Part shown: in pieces, positions 43,596 through 52,837 of the stretch
Position numbering within the stretch: the stretch's first letter is position 1
How the letters are laid out: the number at the start of each line of letters is the position of its first letter
Source: Streptomyces justiciae
GTDB taxonomy: Bacteria > Actinomycetota > Actinomycetes > Streptomycetales > Streptomycetaceae
Direction of reading: 5' to 3'
DNA: 64,000 nucleotides
Assembly (NCBI RefSeq): GCF_015163075.1
Contig: NZ_JADDXU010000006.1
Coordinates: 1 to 64,000 of the forward strand
Notes under the pieces: model-generated
Databases searched by the model: none
Seen by the model: only the letters and a program-made list of their open reading frames with translations
Told to the model about the DNA's origin: nothing
Translations under genes and position numbers: made by a program

Positions 43596-45427
43596 GCCGT
43601 CAACTCCCGTACGATCGCCGCCCCGTTCAGTGTCAGCACCGACTCCGGGTGGAACTGCACGCCCGCGAAGCCCGGTCCGCGCAGCGCATGCACCTCGTAC
43701 GAACCGCTCCGGCTCACCTCGACCTCGTGGGCGGCCAGCTCGGCCGCCGTCTCGTCGTCGCAGCGCGCCACGAAGCTGTTGTAGAAGCCGACGGTCTCCT
43801 CCCGCCCGAACAGATCGACGGTCGTCTGCGCCCCCTGGTACGGCACCTCCTTCCGTAGGATCTCCAGGCCCAGCTCCGCCGCGATCAGCTCGTGGCCGAG
43901 GCAGACGCCGAGCACGCCGTGCCGGTGCTCCCGGATGACGTGGGCGGCGAGGTCGCGCAGGAAGCGCATCTTCGGGTCGGTCAGGTCGGAGGGGTCGCCA
44001 GGGCCGGGGCCGAGAACGATCGGGCCCTCGTGGGCGAGGACCGCCTCGCGCAGGCCGGGCTCGTCGTAGCGCCGGACGGTCACCTCCAGCCCGCTGGAGC
44101 GCAGGACGTGCGCGAGCATCGCCGTGAAGGTGTCCTCGCCGTCGACGACGAGGGCGTGGCCCTCCAGCTCCTCCGACCGCTCCTGCATCCGCAGCCAGAA
44201 CGGCGCGAGGGACGACCGGCGCCCGTCGAGCGCGGCCCGCACCCGGGGGTCGTCGGCCAGCCTCGGGCGCGCCTCCTCCGCGCGCGGCCGTGACGGTCGT
44301 ACGCCCAGCGCCGCCAGCACCCCCGCCGCCTTCGCATGCGTCTCGGCCACCTCGCTCGCCGGGTCCGAGCCGCGGACGAGGGTCGCGCCGACCGGGACCC
44401 GGAGGCGTCCGTCGGCGGAGATGTCGGCGGTGCGGATCAGGATGGGGGAGTCAAGGGTCTGGGCGCCGCCGGAGTCCTTCCCGAGCAGGGCCAGCGCTCC
44501 CGCGTAGTAGGCGCGCCCGCCGACCTCGTGCCGCTCGATGACCCGGCACGCGTTCTGCACCGGCGACCCGGTGACGGTCGCCGCGAACATGGTCTCCTTC
44601 AGCACCTCCCGGACGTCCAGCGAGGACTTGCCGCGCAGCTCGTACTCGGTGTGCGCGAGGTGGGCCATCTCCTTCAGGCGCGGCCCGATCACCACGCCGC
44701 CCATGTCGCCGACCGTGCACATCATCTTGAGCTCCTCGTCGACGACCATCGACAGCTCCTCGATCTCCTTGCCGTCGGCGAGGAAGTCGAGCAGGTGCTC
44801 GGGGGTGGGGCCCTCGGCGGGATAGCGGTACGTCCCGCTGATCGGGTTCATCACGACCGTGCCGCCGGACATCCGCACGTGCACCTCGGGACTGGCGCCG
44901 ACGAGCGTGCGGTCGCCGGTGTGGACGACGAAGGTCCAGTAGGCGCCCCGCTCGCCCACGAGGAGCCGCCGGAACAGGGCGAGCGCGTCCGTGCGGGAGA
45001 ACCCCGGGATCTCGCCCTCGTAGGTCCGCCGGATCACGAAGTTCGCGCCCTCGCCCCGCCCGATCTCCTCCCGCAGCACCCGGCCGACGATCTCGCCGTA
45101 CTCCTCGTCGGCAACGTCGAAGCCGCCGTTGTCGACGCGGACGTCATGGGCGGGGAGCTGGGCGAGGGCGTCCGGCAGGGCCAGCGTGTGGGTCTCCTCG
45201 GGGACCAGCACGGTCAGCGGTGTCCCGTCGTCCCGCACATCGAAGCCGCGCTCGCGGATCTGCCGGAAGGGGACGAGGGCGAGGCCCTCGTCGGGGAGGT
45301 CGGCGAGGCGGTCGCAGGAGGAGACCGGGCCGAGGAACACCTCGACGGTGTTCTCGTCATGGCCCGGCGTGCGGCGGCGCAGCAGGGCGAACGGGCGGTC
45401 GTCGTGCACGAGCTGTGTCAGGTCCAT
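43547..45427 (-). CDS. trpEG: Fused anthranilate synthase (TrpE-TrpG)
   Basis: Chorismate plus glutamine to anthranilate, 626 aa. Residues ~1-425 are the chorismate-binding component (GTYRYPAEG, LMMVVDEELKMM-type LSMVVDEELKMM, TGSPVQNACRVI). The C-terminal ~190 residues are the glutamine amidotransferase: VLGPGPGDPSD, catalytic Cys in GVCLGHE, and VQFHPESV. Fusion removes the need for two subunits. A Trp-rich leader peptide and attenuator lie upstream. The ATG is at 45427. Confidence 0.93.
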   Translation of the reverse strand: MDLTQLVHDDRPFALLRRRTPGHDENTVEVFLGPVSSCDRLADLPDEGLALVPFRQIRERGFDVRDDGTPLTVLVPEETHTLALPDALAQLPAHDVRVDNGGFDVADEEYGEIVGRVLREEIGRGEGANFVIRRTYEGEIPGFSRTDALALFRRLLVGERGAYWTFVVHTGDRTLVGASPEVHVRMSGGTVVMNPISGTYRYPAEGPTPEHLLDFLADGKEIEELSMVVDEELKMMCTVGDMGGVVIGPRLKEMAHLAHTEYELRGKSSLDVREVLKETMFAATVTGSPVQNACRVIERHEVGGRAYYAGALALLGKDSGGAQTLDSPILIRTADISADGRLRVPVGATLVRGSDPASEVAETHAKAAGVLAALGVRPSRPRAEEARPRLADDPRVRAALDGRRSSLAPFWLRMQERSEELEGHALVVDGEDTFTAMLAHVLRSSGLEVTVRRYDEPGLREAVLAHEGPIVLGPGPGDPSDLTDPKMRFLRDLAAHVIREHRHGVLGVCLGHELIAAELGLEILRKEVPYQGAQTTVDLFGREETVGFYNSFVARCDDETAAELAAHEVEVSRSGSYEVHALRGPGFAGVQFHPESVLTLNGAAIVRELTAQLRGTSTFSERRPAL

Positions 45428-45480
45428 GGGTTCCTCGGCTGTCGATGACGTCGATGGTGAGGAACGACCCCGGAAACGCC

Positions 45481-45505
45481 GAAGGCCGCCCCTCGGGCGG
45501 CCTTC
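45481..45505 (-). terminator. trp attenuator terminator
   Basis: Perfect 11-bp inverted repeat GAAGGCCGCCC / GGGCGGCCTTC with a 3-nt loop between the leader peptide and trpEG. On the minus strand its 5' arm (GGCCGCC) can alternatively pair with GGCGGCC in the leader (plus 45534-45540), giving antiterminator logic. The T run is short. Confidence 0.75.
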
Positions 45506-45527
45506 GCGAAGTCTTGCGTACGCGCAG

Positions 45528-45584
45528 TCAGTGGGCCGCCGGATGAGCGGTCCACCACCAGTTCTGGGTCGAGTGCGCGAACAT
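45528..45584 (-). CDS. trpL: trp operon leader peptide
   Basis: An 18-aa peptide MFAHSTQNWWWTAHPAAH with three consecutive Trp codons at residues 9-11, sitting ahead of the attenuator of trpEG. Ribosome stalling at these codons under Trp limitation would favour antitermination. TAGGGT (45592-45597 on the minus strand) ends 7 nt before the ATG, so the peptide is probably translated from a leaderless 5' end. Confidence 0.88.
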   Translation of the reverse strand: MFAHSTQNWWWTAHPAAH

Positions 45585-45705
45585 GCCAGGGACCCTACAC
45601 CACGCTCCCTGCCCCACGGTCCCTTCACAGGAATGTCTCAGCTTGTACATTGACGTGCTCATGCCCCGCCGTGACGCTTGAGGCCTCACGGGTGGAGGGG
45701 GACTC

Positions 45706-48700
45706 ATGAAGCGCTTCCGGACATCCTGCGTCGCGGCGGTCGTCCTGGCGATGGGCCTTTCGGGCTTACAGCCGGCGATCGCCCAGGCCGCATCGGGGCA
45801 GACCACCTCGATCGCCGACGCGGACAGATCCGTCACCACGATCGACCGCACCGAGTTACCGGCCGGCGCCCGCCTGGACACCAGACCCGTCGACCCCCAG
45901 GGCAGACCCCTCGCCGCCGCCAAGGCCGCGAAGGTCGACTGGCCCGACGCCGGCGAGGACACCGTCACCGTCGGCACCGAACCCGCCCGCGCCGCCGACA
46001 CCGCCGTAGCGGTGACCGCGCCCCGCAGCCGCAGCGCCGCTCCCGAAACGGTCGAGGTCAAGGCGTACGGCAATGCCAAGGCCCGCCAACTCGGCGGCCA
46101 CGCCACCGCGTTCACCCTCGAAGCCGCCGACCCCGCCGACCGCGTCGGCGTCCGTGTCGACACCTCCGGATTCCGCCAGGCCTTCGGCGCCGACTTCGAG
46201 ACCCGCCTCCGGCTCGTCGCCAAGCCCGCGTGCGCGCTCAGCACGCCCCGCGCCGCGAAGTGCGAGCAGAGCGCCCCGGTCAAGAGCCGCATCGACCTCA
46301 CCACCCACACGCTCTCCGCCGAGGTGGCCGCCGATCCGGACACGGTGTTCGTGGTCGCCGCCGCCCCGAACGGCGAGACGGGTTCCGCCACCGCCACCAC
46401 GCTCGCCTCGTCCAGCAAGTGGCAGGTCGGCCTCAACTCCGGTGACTTCTCCTGGTCGTTGCCGCTCCCGCAGGTCCCCGCGATCGCGGGCGACGCCCCC
46501 GACATCAGCCTCGGCTACTCCTCGCAGGCCGTGGACGGCATGGTGGCCGCCGAGAACAACCAGCCGTCCTGGGTGGGCCAGGGCTGGGACCTCGCCCTGC
46601 CCTACATCGAGCGCCGCTACAACGGCTGCGCCGACGACGGCGGCGACACCGGCGACCTGTGCTGGGCGGGCGACGAGTACCGCATCTCCCTCCAGGGCAC
46701 CTCGTCCTCGCTGGTCAAGGACACGGCCGCGGGCGGCGACAGCTGGCGCGCCCAGGAGGACCCGGGCTGGCGCATCCAGCGCAAGACCGGTGCCGACAAC
46801 GGTGACGACAACGGCGAGTACTGGGTCGTGACCACCCCGCAGGGCACCCAGTACACCTTCGGCCGCGGTAAACAGGCCACCACCGGCACCGCCACCGACT
46901 CCGTCTACACGGTTCCCGTCTTCGGCGACGACGAGGGCGAACCCTGTCACGCGGGCAGCGTCGAGGACTCGTACTGCACCCAGGCCTGGCGCTGGAACCT
47001 CGACGGGGTCGTGGACGCGCACGGCAACTCCAACACGTACTTCTACGAGCGGGAGACCAACCGCTACGCCCGCAACGGCGACCCGGACAAGTCGACCTCG
47101 TACGTCCGTGGCGGCCACCTCAAGGACATCGTCTACTCGCAGCGCTCCGGCGCCGAGGACCAACAGGCCCCGGCCCGGCTGCACTTCACGACCGGCCTGC
47201 GCTGCGTCGAGGCCGCCGACGGCAGCGGCGACTGCCCGGCCTTCGACGCGGACCACGCCGGCTCGTATCCGGACGCGCCCCTCGACTCCCTGTGCGCGAG
47301 CGGCGACTGCACGGGCGAGGACCAGAAATCGCCGACGTTCTTCACCGAGAGCCTGTTGAGGAGCGTCACCGCCCAGCGCTCCAATGCCGATGGCGGCTGG
47401 ACCGACGTGGACCGTCTCGACTTCACCTACGACTACCCTGAGCCCTCCGACGGCACCAGCGCCATGCTGTGGCTGTCCAAGGTGCAGCAGACCGGTCTCG
47501 CCGGGGACGGCGAACTCAAGCTGCCCGCCGTGGAGTTCACCGGCAAGGAGTACGCCAACCGCGCCGACGCCGACCCGGAGGCGGGCGCCCCGGAGATGCG
47601 CAAGCTGCGGATCTCCGAGTTCGTCGACGAGCTGGGCCGCCGGGTCGACGTGACCTACGGTCAGCCCAACCCGTGCCCGGTCGACGACCTGCCCGAGGGC
47701 CGCTTCGACTCCAACACCCAGGACTGCTTCCCGGGTTGGCGCACCAACGGCGACTCCTCCGGCTTCGGCGTCTGGCACAAGTACCTCACCACCAAGGTCA
47801 CCGTCCGTGACAACGGCGGCGGTTCACCCCCGCAGACCACCGAGTACCGCTACCGGTCCACGCCCGCCTGGCACCACGACGACGACCCGGTCACCAAGGC
47901 CGAGCGCCGCTCCTGGAGCGACTGGCGCGGCTACGGCAGCGTCGACGTGGCCAAGATGACCGACCCCGACTACCGGGGCGAGGCCACCAGCCGCGCCGCC
48001 CAGATCACCCGCACCCTGCACTTCCGCGGCATGGACGGCGACTCCAAGGCCGACGGCTCCCACAAGTCCGTCGAGGTCACCGACTCGCAGGGCAACTCCC
48101 TCAAGGATCTTCCGTACTTGCGCGGCAAGGAGCGCGAGAGCCAACAGTTCCAGGTCGACGCGTCCGGCGCGATCGCCTACGAGCTCGGCGGCACCCTCCA
48201 CGGCTACACCTCCGCCCACACCACCCCGGCGAAGGAGGGTGAGACCGACCCGGACAAGGACGCCCACCTGGTCGTCGAGGACGAGTCGATCACGCGCGAG
48301 ACGGTCACCGCCGACGCGGGCGGCCGCAGCAGCCGTACGACCAGCCTGAAGACGACGTACGACACCTACGGCCAGGTCACCGAGGTCCTCGACACGGCCG
48401 GCGACGACGTGCGCTGCACCAAGACGTCGTACGACCGCTCGGCCGCCACCCTCGACGGCTGGATGCTCGCCTTCCCGTACCGGGTGCGGGCCTACTCCGG
48501 CACCTGCGCCGACCCGAAGGCGCTGGTCAACGGCAAGGACCAGTACTACGACGGCTCGGCTCAGCTGGGCGGTGCCGTCACCAAGGGCGACATCACGCGC
48601 TCGGTCGCCGCGGTGACCGCGAGCGGCCCGGACGCCGTCTCCGACACCGTCACCACCTCCGCGACCTTCGACGCCTACGGCCGCACGCTCACCGAAACGG

Positions 48701-51700
48701 ACGGGCGGGGCAACACCGATCGCACCGCCTATGCCCCCGCCACCGGCCGCCCGGCCACGGTCACCGAGACGAACGCCCTCGGCCAGACCGAGGTCACCAC
48801 CCTCGAACCGGACCGGCAGCTGCCGGTCGCGGTGAAGGACGCCAACGGCAACACCAAGCGCAACGGCTACGACCAGCTCGGCCGGATCGTCTCCGTCCAC
48901 GAGGCCGACCAGGCCGAGGGTGACCCGGCCGCGCAGACGTACGCGTACTTCCTGGACCCGGAACACCGCCGGCCTCCGCTGGTGACCACCCGTCAACTCC
49001 AGTCCGGCGACACCTACTTGACCAACTGGAAGTACCTGGACTCGCTCGGCCGGGACCGGCAGAGCCAGGAGGTCTCGCCCGCCTCGACCGGCGACGACCA
49101 GAAGACCGTCGTCATCGACACCCGCTACGACGACATCGGCAACATCGCCGCCGAGTCGCTGCCCGTGGTCGCGGCGGGGGAGTCCGGCAGCGCGCTGCTG
49201 ACCGTCCCCGGCGACCAGGTCGACGAGACCCGGCGCTCCTACGACTCCATGAGCCGCGTCGTCCGGTCCGCCCGCTACGGCGACGGCAAGGAGCTGTGGG
49301 CGACGAGCATCGCCTACTACGGCGACCACGTCCGCTCCACCCCGCCGCCCGGCGGCACCGTCACCACCGTGTGGACCGACGCCCGCAGCCGCCAGATCCG
49401 CCAGCAGGAGGGCAGCGACCCGAAACAGGCGACCGTCTACGCCTACACCCCGGCCGACCAGGTCTCCTCGGTCACCGACCCGTCCGGCCACACCTCCTCC
49501 AGCACCTACGACCTCCTCGGCCGCCGCATCACCGGCGACGACCCGGACGCCGGCAAGTCCCGCACGGAGTACGACGCCAACGGCAACGCCACGGCCGTAT
49601 GGGACGCGAAGGCCGGTGACACTCCGTCCCTGCGGACCGAGTACGACGAGCTGGACCGTCCCGTCGCCCGGTACAACGGGACGGAGAAGACGGCGAGTTG
49701 GACCTACGACTCCGCCGACCTCACCAACGGCGTCGGCCGGCCCGCCACGATGACCACCCACCGGGACGGCAAGGACTACACGATCGCCGTCGACGGCTAC
49801 GACAAGCGGGGCCGTGCCACCGGCCGCACCTGGACCTTCCCGGCCGGACTCGGCGGCTCCCTGCACCGGACGTCGTACAGCGTCGACTACGGCTACGACG
49901 ACGCCGACCACACGGTGAGCATCGCGTACGAGGACGCCGTCATCGGCGCCCCGCGCGAGAAGATCACCACCAGCTACGACGCCCAGGGCAACCCGGACAC
50001 CCTCACCGGCGTCCAGAAGGACCCGCTGACCGGCAAGGACGTCACCGTCCCGTACGTCTCCGGCACCGGCTTCGCCGCCGACGGCAAGCTGGCCTCCCGC
50101 GACTACGCCAACCCGCACCACGACCTGCGGCGCGTCTACGCGTACGAGAGCGACAGCCAGCGCCTGTCCCGCGTCCAGACCCTGACGACCGGCCTGACCG
50201 GCGACTGGGAGGCCAAGCAGGACGACACCTACGCCTGGGACCGGGCCGGCAACCTCACCTCGGTCACCGACAAGTCGGGCCACAAGGACGTCGCCACCTG
50301 CTACACCTACGACGGCCTGGCGAGGCTCGCGCACGCCTGGACGTCGTACGAGACGGACTGCTCCGACAGCGACTCCGAGCTCGTCCACGACGGCCCGGCC
50401 GGCTTCAACCAGTCCTGGACCTACACCGCCGACGGCAACATCGCCTCGCAGCGCAGCCTCCTGGACACCGACACCTACGCCTACGACGACCCCGACCACC
50501 CGCACGCCGTCACCAAGCAGGGCGCGAGCAAGTACGAGTACGACGCGAACGGCGCCCTGAAGAAGAAGGTCGACGGCCTCGTCCCGACGACCTACGAATG
50601 GAACGCCAACCAGGAACTGACCCAGGTCACCAAGGCGCTCCTGGAGAAGACCGACTTCGTCTACGCCCCCGACGGCACCCGCATGGCACGGATCACGCCC
50701 GGCGGGGTCGCCACCCTCTACATCGAGGGCCAGGAGATCACCACCGCCCTCGGCATCTCCAAGGGCACCCGCTTCTACACCGAGGACGGCATCGCCGTCG
50801 CCGTCCGCCAGCCGACCGGCGTCCTGGTCTGGCAGCTGAACGACATCCAGGGCTCGGCGCAGGTGGCGGTCGTCGAGGGCACCTCGCTGGCGACGCGGAC
50901 CTACTACAACCCGTACGGAGACATCCGGCACGGCTCCGCGCCACCACCGTCCGACCACGGCTTCCTGGGCAAGGTCCAGGACCCCACGACCGGGCTCAAC
51001 GCGCTCGGCGCCCGGTACTACGACTCCGGTCTCGGCCGCTTCATCTCCACCGACCCGGCCGTGGACAGCTCCTCCACCCAGTCCCTCAACCCCTACGCCT
51101 ACGGCAGCAACAACCCGATCGTCTACGTCGACCCGACCGGCCTGTGGTCGCTGTCCAGCGCGTGGAACTCCGTCAAGGAGGGCGCCTCCGCCGCCTGGGA
51201 CTGGGCCAAGGAGAACAAGGGCCTGATCGCGGACGTCGCCGTCGGCATCGGCGTCGGCATCGCGGTGGGCGCGCTGTGCTCCACCGGCGTGGGCTGCCTG
51301 GTCGTCGCCGGCGTCGCCGCCGGTGCCGCGGGAGCGGCGGCCGGGTACGGGGTGGACGTCGCCGAGGGCAAGACCGACTTCACCCTCGGCGGGTTCGCGA
51401 CCCGGGTCGGCATCGGTGCCGCCGCCGGGGTGCTCGGCGGGGCCATCGGCAAGGGCGTCGCGGCCGTCGCGCCGAAGGTCGTCGGGGCCGTCGCCAAGAC
51501 CGCCGTGGGCAAGGCCGTCGCCTCCGGCAGCTCCAAGGCCGCCTCCGCCGTCACCGGCAAGGTCGCCACCGCCGGACGCGCCATCGCCAACTCCCGCGCG
51601 GGCGCCAAGGTCGCCGAGGTCGGCAAGGCGGTCGCCGACAAGATCAAGGCGGTCGCCGGGCGGGGCGCCCCGAAGGGCGAGACCGTCGACATCCCGCTCA

Positions 51701-52050
51701 CCAAGGCGACCACCCAGGCCGAGATCGACGCCATCCACGAGTACGCCAAGCTCACCAACCAGTGGCTGGCCAAGAACGGCCCCAAGGTCATCCAGAGCAC
51801 GCAAGGACAGCTGCGCACCGACGCCAACGCGGCGGCCCGCGCCGAGCGCCTGCGGGCCGCCCGGGCCGGCTCCCCGTACACCGGCCAGGCCGGACACGTC
51901 CCCGACACGGCGATCTCCGGCACCGCCAACCCGCCCGCCGGCTGGCTCGACATGCCCGGCAAGTCCAACAGCATCGCGGGTGGTGTACTGGGCTCCCGGG
52001 TCGGAGTACTGCTCCGAGGATTCACGGTCAACGGAGGACCGCCACTGTGA
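45706..52050 (+). CDS. Secreted Rhs/YD-repeat polymorphic toxin
   Basis: A 2114-aa protein. A Sec-type signal peptide covers residues ~1-28. About 80-700 is a beta-rich region; ~800-1790 contains many YD-repeats (YDALGR-like units such as YDQLGRIVS, YDANGNATA, YDKRGRATG) forming the Rhs cocoon. The Rhs core ends with GLNALGARYYD, NPYAYGSNNP and DPTGL (1809-1813). The last ~300 residues are the variable tip: a hydrophobic Gly/Ala-rich segment (~1835-1890), an Ala/Lys-rich linker and a C-terminal module with GHVPDT (His2064) and NPPAGWLDMPG. I suspect a nuclease-type toxin but cannot name its family. Confidence 0.85.
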   Translation: MKRFRTSCVAAVVLAMGLSGLQPAIAQAASGQTTSIADADRSVTTIDRTELPAGARLDTRPVDPQGRPLAAAKAAKVDWPDAGEDTVTVGTEPARAADTAVAVTAPRSRSAAPETVEVKAYGNAKARQLGGHATAFTLEAADPADRVGVRVDTSGFRQAFGADFETRLRLVAKPACALSTPRAAKCEQSAPVKSRIDLTTHTLSAEVAADPDTVFVVAAAPNGETGSATATTLASSSKWQVGLNSGDFSWSLPLPQVPAIAGDAPDISLGYSSQAVDGMVAAENNQPSWVGQGWDLALPYIERRYNGCADDGGDTGDLCWAGDEYRISLQGTSSSLVKDTAAGGDSWRAQEDPGWRIQRKTGADNGDDNGEYWVVTTPQGTQYTFGRGKQATTGTATDSVYTVPVFGDDEGEPCHAGSVEDSYCTQAWRWNLDGVVDAHGNSNTYFYERETNRYARNGDPDKSTSYVRGGHLKDIVYSQRSGAEDQQAPARLHFTTGLRCVEAADGSGDCPAFDADHAGSYPDAPLDSLCASGDCTGEDQKSPTFFTESLLRSVTAQRSNADGGWTDVDRLDFTYDYPEPSDGTSAMLWLSKVQQTGLAGDGELKLPAVEFTGKEYANRADADPEAGAPEMRKLRISEFVDELGRRVDVTYGQPNPCPVDDLPEGRFDSNTQDCFPGWRTNGDSSGFGVWHKYLTTKVTVRDNGGGSPPQTTEYRYRSTPAWHHDDDPVTKAERRSWSDWRGYGSVDVAKMTDPDYRGEATSRAAQITRTLHFRGMDGDSKADGSHKSVEVTDSQGNSLKDLPYLRGKERESQQFQVDASGAIAYELGGTLHGYTSAHTTPAKEGETDPDKDAHLVVEDESITRETVTADAGGRSSRTTSLKTTYDTYGQVTEVLDTAGDDVRCTKTSYDRSAATLDGWMLAFPYRVRAYSGTCADPKALVNGKDQYYDGSAQLGGAVTKGDITRSVAAVTASGPDAVSDTVTTSATFDAYGRTLTETDGRGNTDRTAYAPATGRPATVTETNALGQTEVTTLEPDRQLPVAVKDANGNTKRNGYDQLGRIVSVHEADQAEGDPAAQTYAYFLDPEHRRPPLVTTRQLQSGDTYLTNWKYLDSLGRDRQSQEVSPASTGDDQKTVVIDTRYDDIGNIAAESLPVVAAGESGSALLTVPGDQVDETRRSYDSMSRVVRSARYGDGKELWATSIAYYGDHVRSTPPPGGTVTTVWTDARSRQIRQQEGSDPKQATVYAYTPADQVSSVTDPSGHTSSSTYDLLGRRITGDDPDAGKSRTEYDANGNATAVWDAKAGDTPSLRTEYDELDRPVARYNGTEKTASWTYDSADLTNGVGRPATMTTHRDGKDYTIAVDGYDKRGRATGRTWTFPAGLGGSLHRTSYSVDYGYDDADHTVSIAYEDAVIGAPREKITTSYDAQGNPDTLTGVQKDPLTGKDVTVPYVSGTGFAADGKLASRDYANPHHDLRRVYAYESDSQRLSRVQTLTTGLTGDWEAKQDDTYAWDRAGNLTSVTDKSGHKDVATCYTYDGLARLAHAWTSYETDCSDSDSELVHDGPAGFNQSWTYTADGNIASQRSLLDTDTYAYDDPDHPHAVTKQGASKYEYDANGALKKKVDGLVPTTYEWNANQELTQVTKALLEKTDFVYAPDGTRMARITPGGVATLYIEGQEITTALGISKGTRFYTEDGIAVAVRQPTGVLVWQLNDIQGSAQVAVVEGTSLATRTYYNPYGDIRHGSAPPPSDHGFLGKVQDPTTGLNALGARYYDSGLGRFISTDPAVDSSSTQSLNPYAYGSNNPIVYVDPTGLWSLSSAWNSVKEGASAAWDWAKENKGLIADVAVGIGVGIAVGALCSTGVGCLVVAGVAAGAAGAAAGYGVDVAEGKTDFTLGGFATRVGIGAAAGVLGGAIGKGVAAVAPKVVGAVAKTAVGKAVASGSSKAASAVTGKVATAGRAIANSRAGAKVAEVGKAVADKIKAVAGRGAPKGETVDIPLTKATTQAEIDAIHEYAKLTNQWLAKNGPKVIQSTQGQLRTDANAAARAERLRAARAGSPYTGQAGHVPDTAISGTANPPAGWLDMPGKSNSIAGGVLGSRVGVLLRGFTVNGGPPL

Positions 52051-52736
52051 TGCCGCACGCCGAGGAACTCCCGTCGCTCGCCGACCACATCGGGCCCCCG
52101 CCCGGTCCGTCGGCGGCGACGGGAACACCCGCCGAGCACTTTCCCGAGGCTCACCGCGCACTGCTCGACCGCTTCAACGGATTCACCGTCCACCACGGCG
52201 CGTTCAGACTGCTGGGCATCGGCCGCGGGGACGCCCTCGATCTGGCCGCCTGGAACGCGTACGACACCTGGCGGTTCGCCTGGGACGACCGGATCGACGA
52301 CTTCGTGATCTTCGGGGAGACCGCCTTCGGTGACTCGTACGCCTACCGCCGCCTCCCCGGCGGCGGTCTGGCCCCGGAGGTCCACTTCCTGGAGGGCGTC
52401 CTGCTGCGCCCCGAGGTCATCGCGCCGAGCTTCGAGGCGTTCTTCGCCGACGAGCTGCTGCGCAACGCCAAGGAGCCGTACGACATCCTCGTCGTCGAGG
52501 CCGTCCACCGGCACGGCCCGATCGCCCCCGACCAGCACTGGGCCTACGTCCCCTCCGTCGCCCTCGGCGGCGAGGAGGACGTGGAGAACATCACGCTGCT
52601 GCCCGCGACGGTCGCCATGACCTTCGCCGGGGACATCGCCACCGCGATGCAGGGCGCCGACCGGGACGCCACGAGCGTCGAACCGTATACGGACGAACGG
52701 GGACGACCCCGGCTCCGCGTCCGCTTCGACCGCTGA
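52050..52736 (+). CDS. SUKH (SMI1/KNR4)-type immunity protein
   Basis: A 228-aa acidic protein with the SMI1/KNR4-like layout (LLDRFNGFTVHHGAFRLLGI, AWNAYDTWRFAW, FVIFGETAFGDSYAY). It is typical of SUKH immunity proteins encoded next to polymorphic toxins, many of them nuclease toxins. It starts within the Rhs stop (TGATG), so toxin and immunity are translationally coupled; a GTG at 52047 is an alternative. A hairpin terminator follows at 52741-52769. Confidence 0.82.
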   Translation: MPHAEELPSLADHIGPPPGPSAATGTPAEHFPEAHRALLDRFNGFTVHHGAFRLLGIGRGDALDLAAWNAYDTWRFAWDDRIDDFVIFGETAFGDSYAYRRLPGGGLAPEVHFLEGVLLRPEVIAPSFEAFFADELLRNAKEPYDILVVEAVHRHGPIAPDQHWAYVPSVALGGEEDVENITLLPATVAMTFAGDIATAMQGADRDATSVEPYTDERGRPRLRVRFDR

Positions 52737-52740
52737 CCAG

Positions 52741-52769
52741 GTACGGGGTCGCGGACCGTGACCCCGTAC
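52741..52769 (+). terminator. Hairpin terminator after the toxin-immunity pair
   Basis: GTACGGGGTC and GACCCCGTAC form a perfect 10-bp stem with a 9-nt loop right after the SUKH stop. Confidence 0.7.
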
Positions 52770-52837
52770 GAGCGGAACGCGTCTCACTTGATGAGCAGAT
52801 GAATGGACCCACGACACGACCACGTAATGTTTACGGG

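Noticed and set aside
47824..52161. Very long antisense open frame (1445 codons) opposite the Rhs gene
   Set aside because: Composed of GC-frame shadow codons with low-complexity Gly/Arg/Asp/Val runs, no start context and no domain; the plus-strand Rhs protein explains the region.
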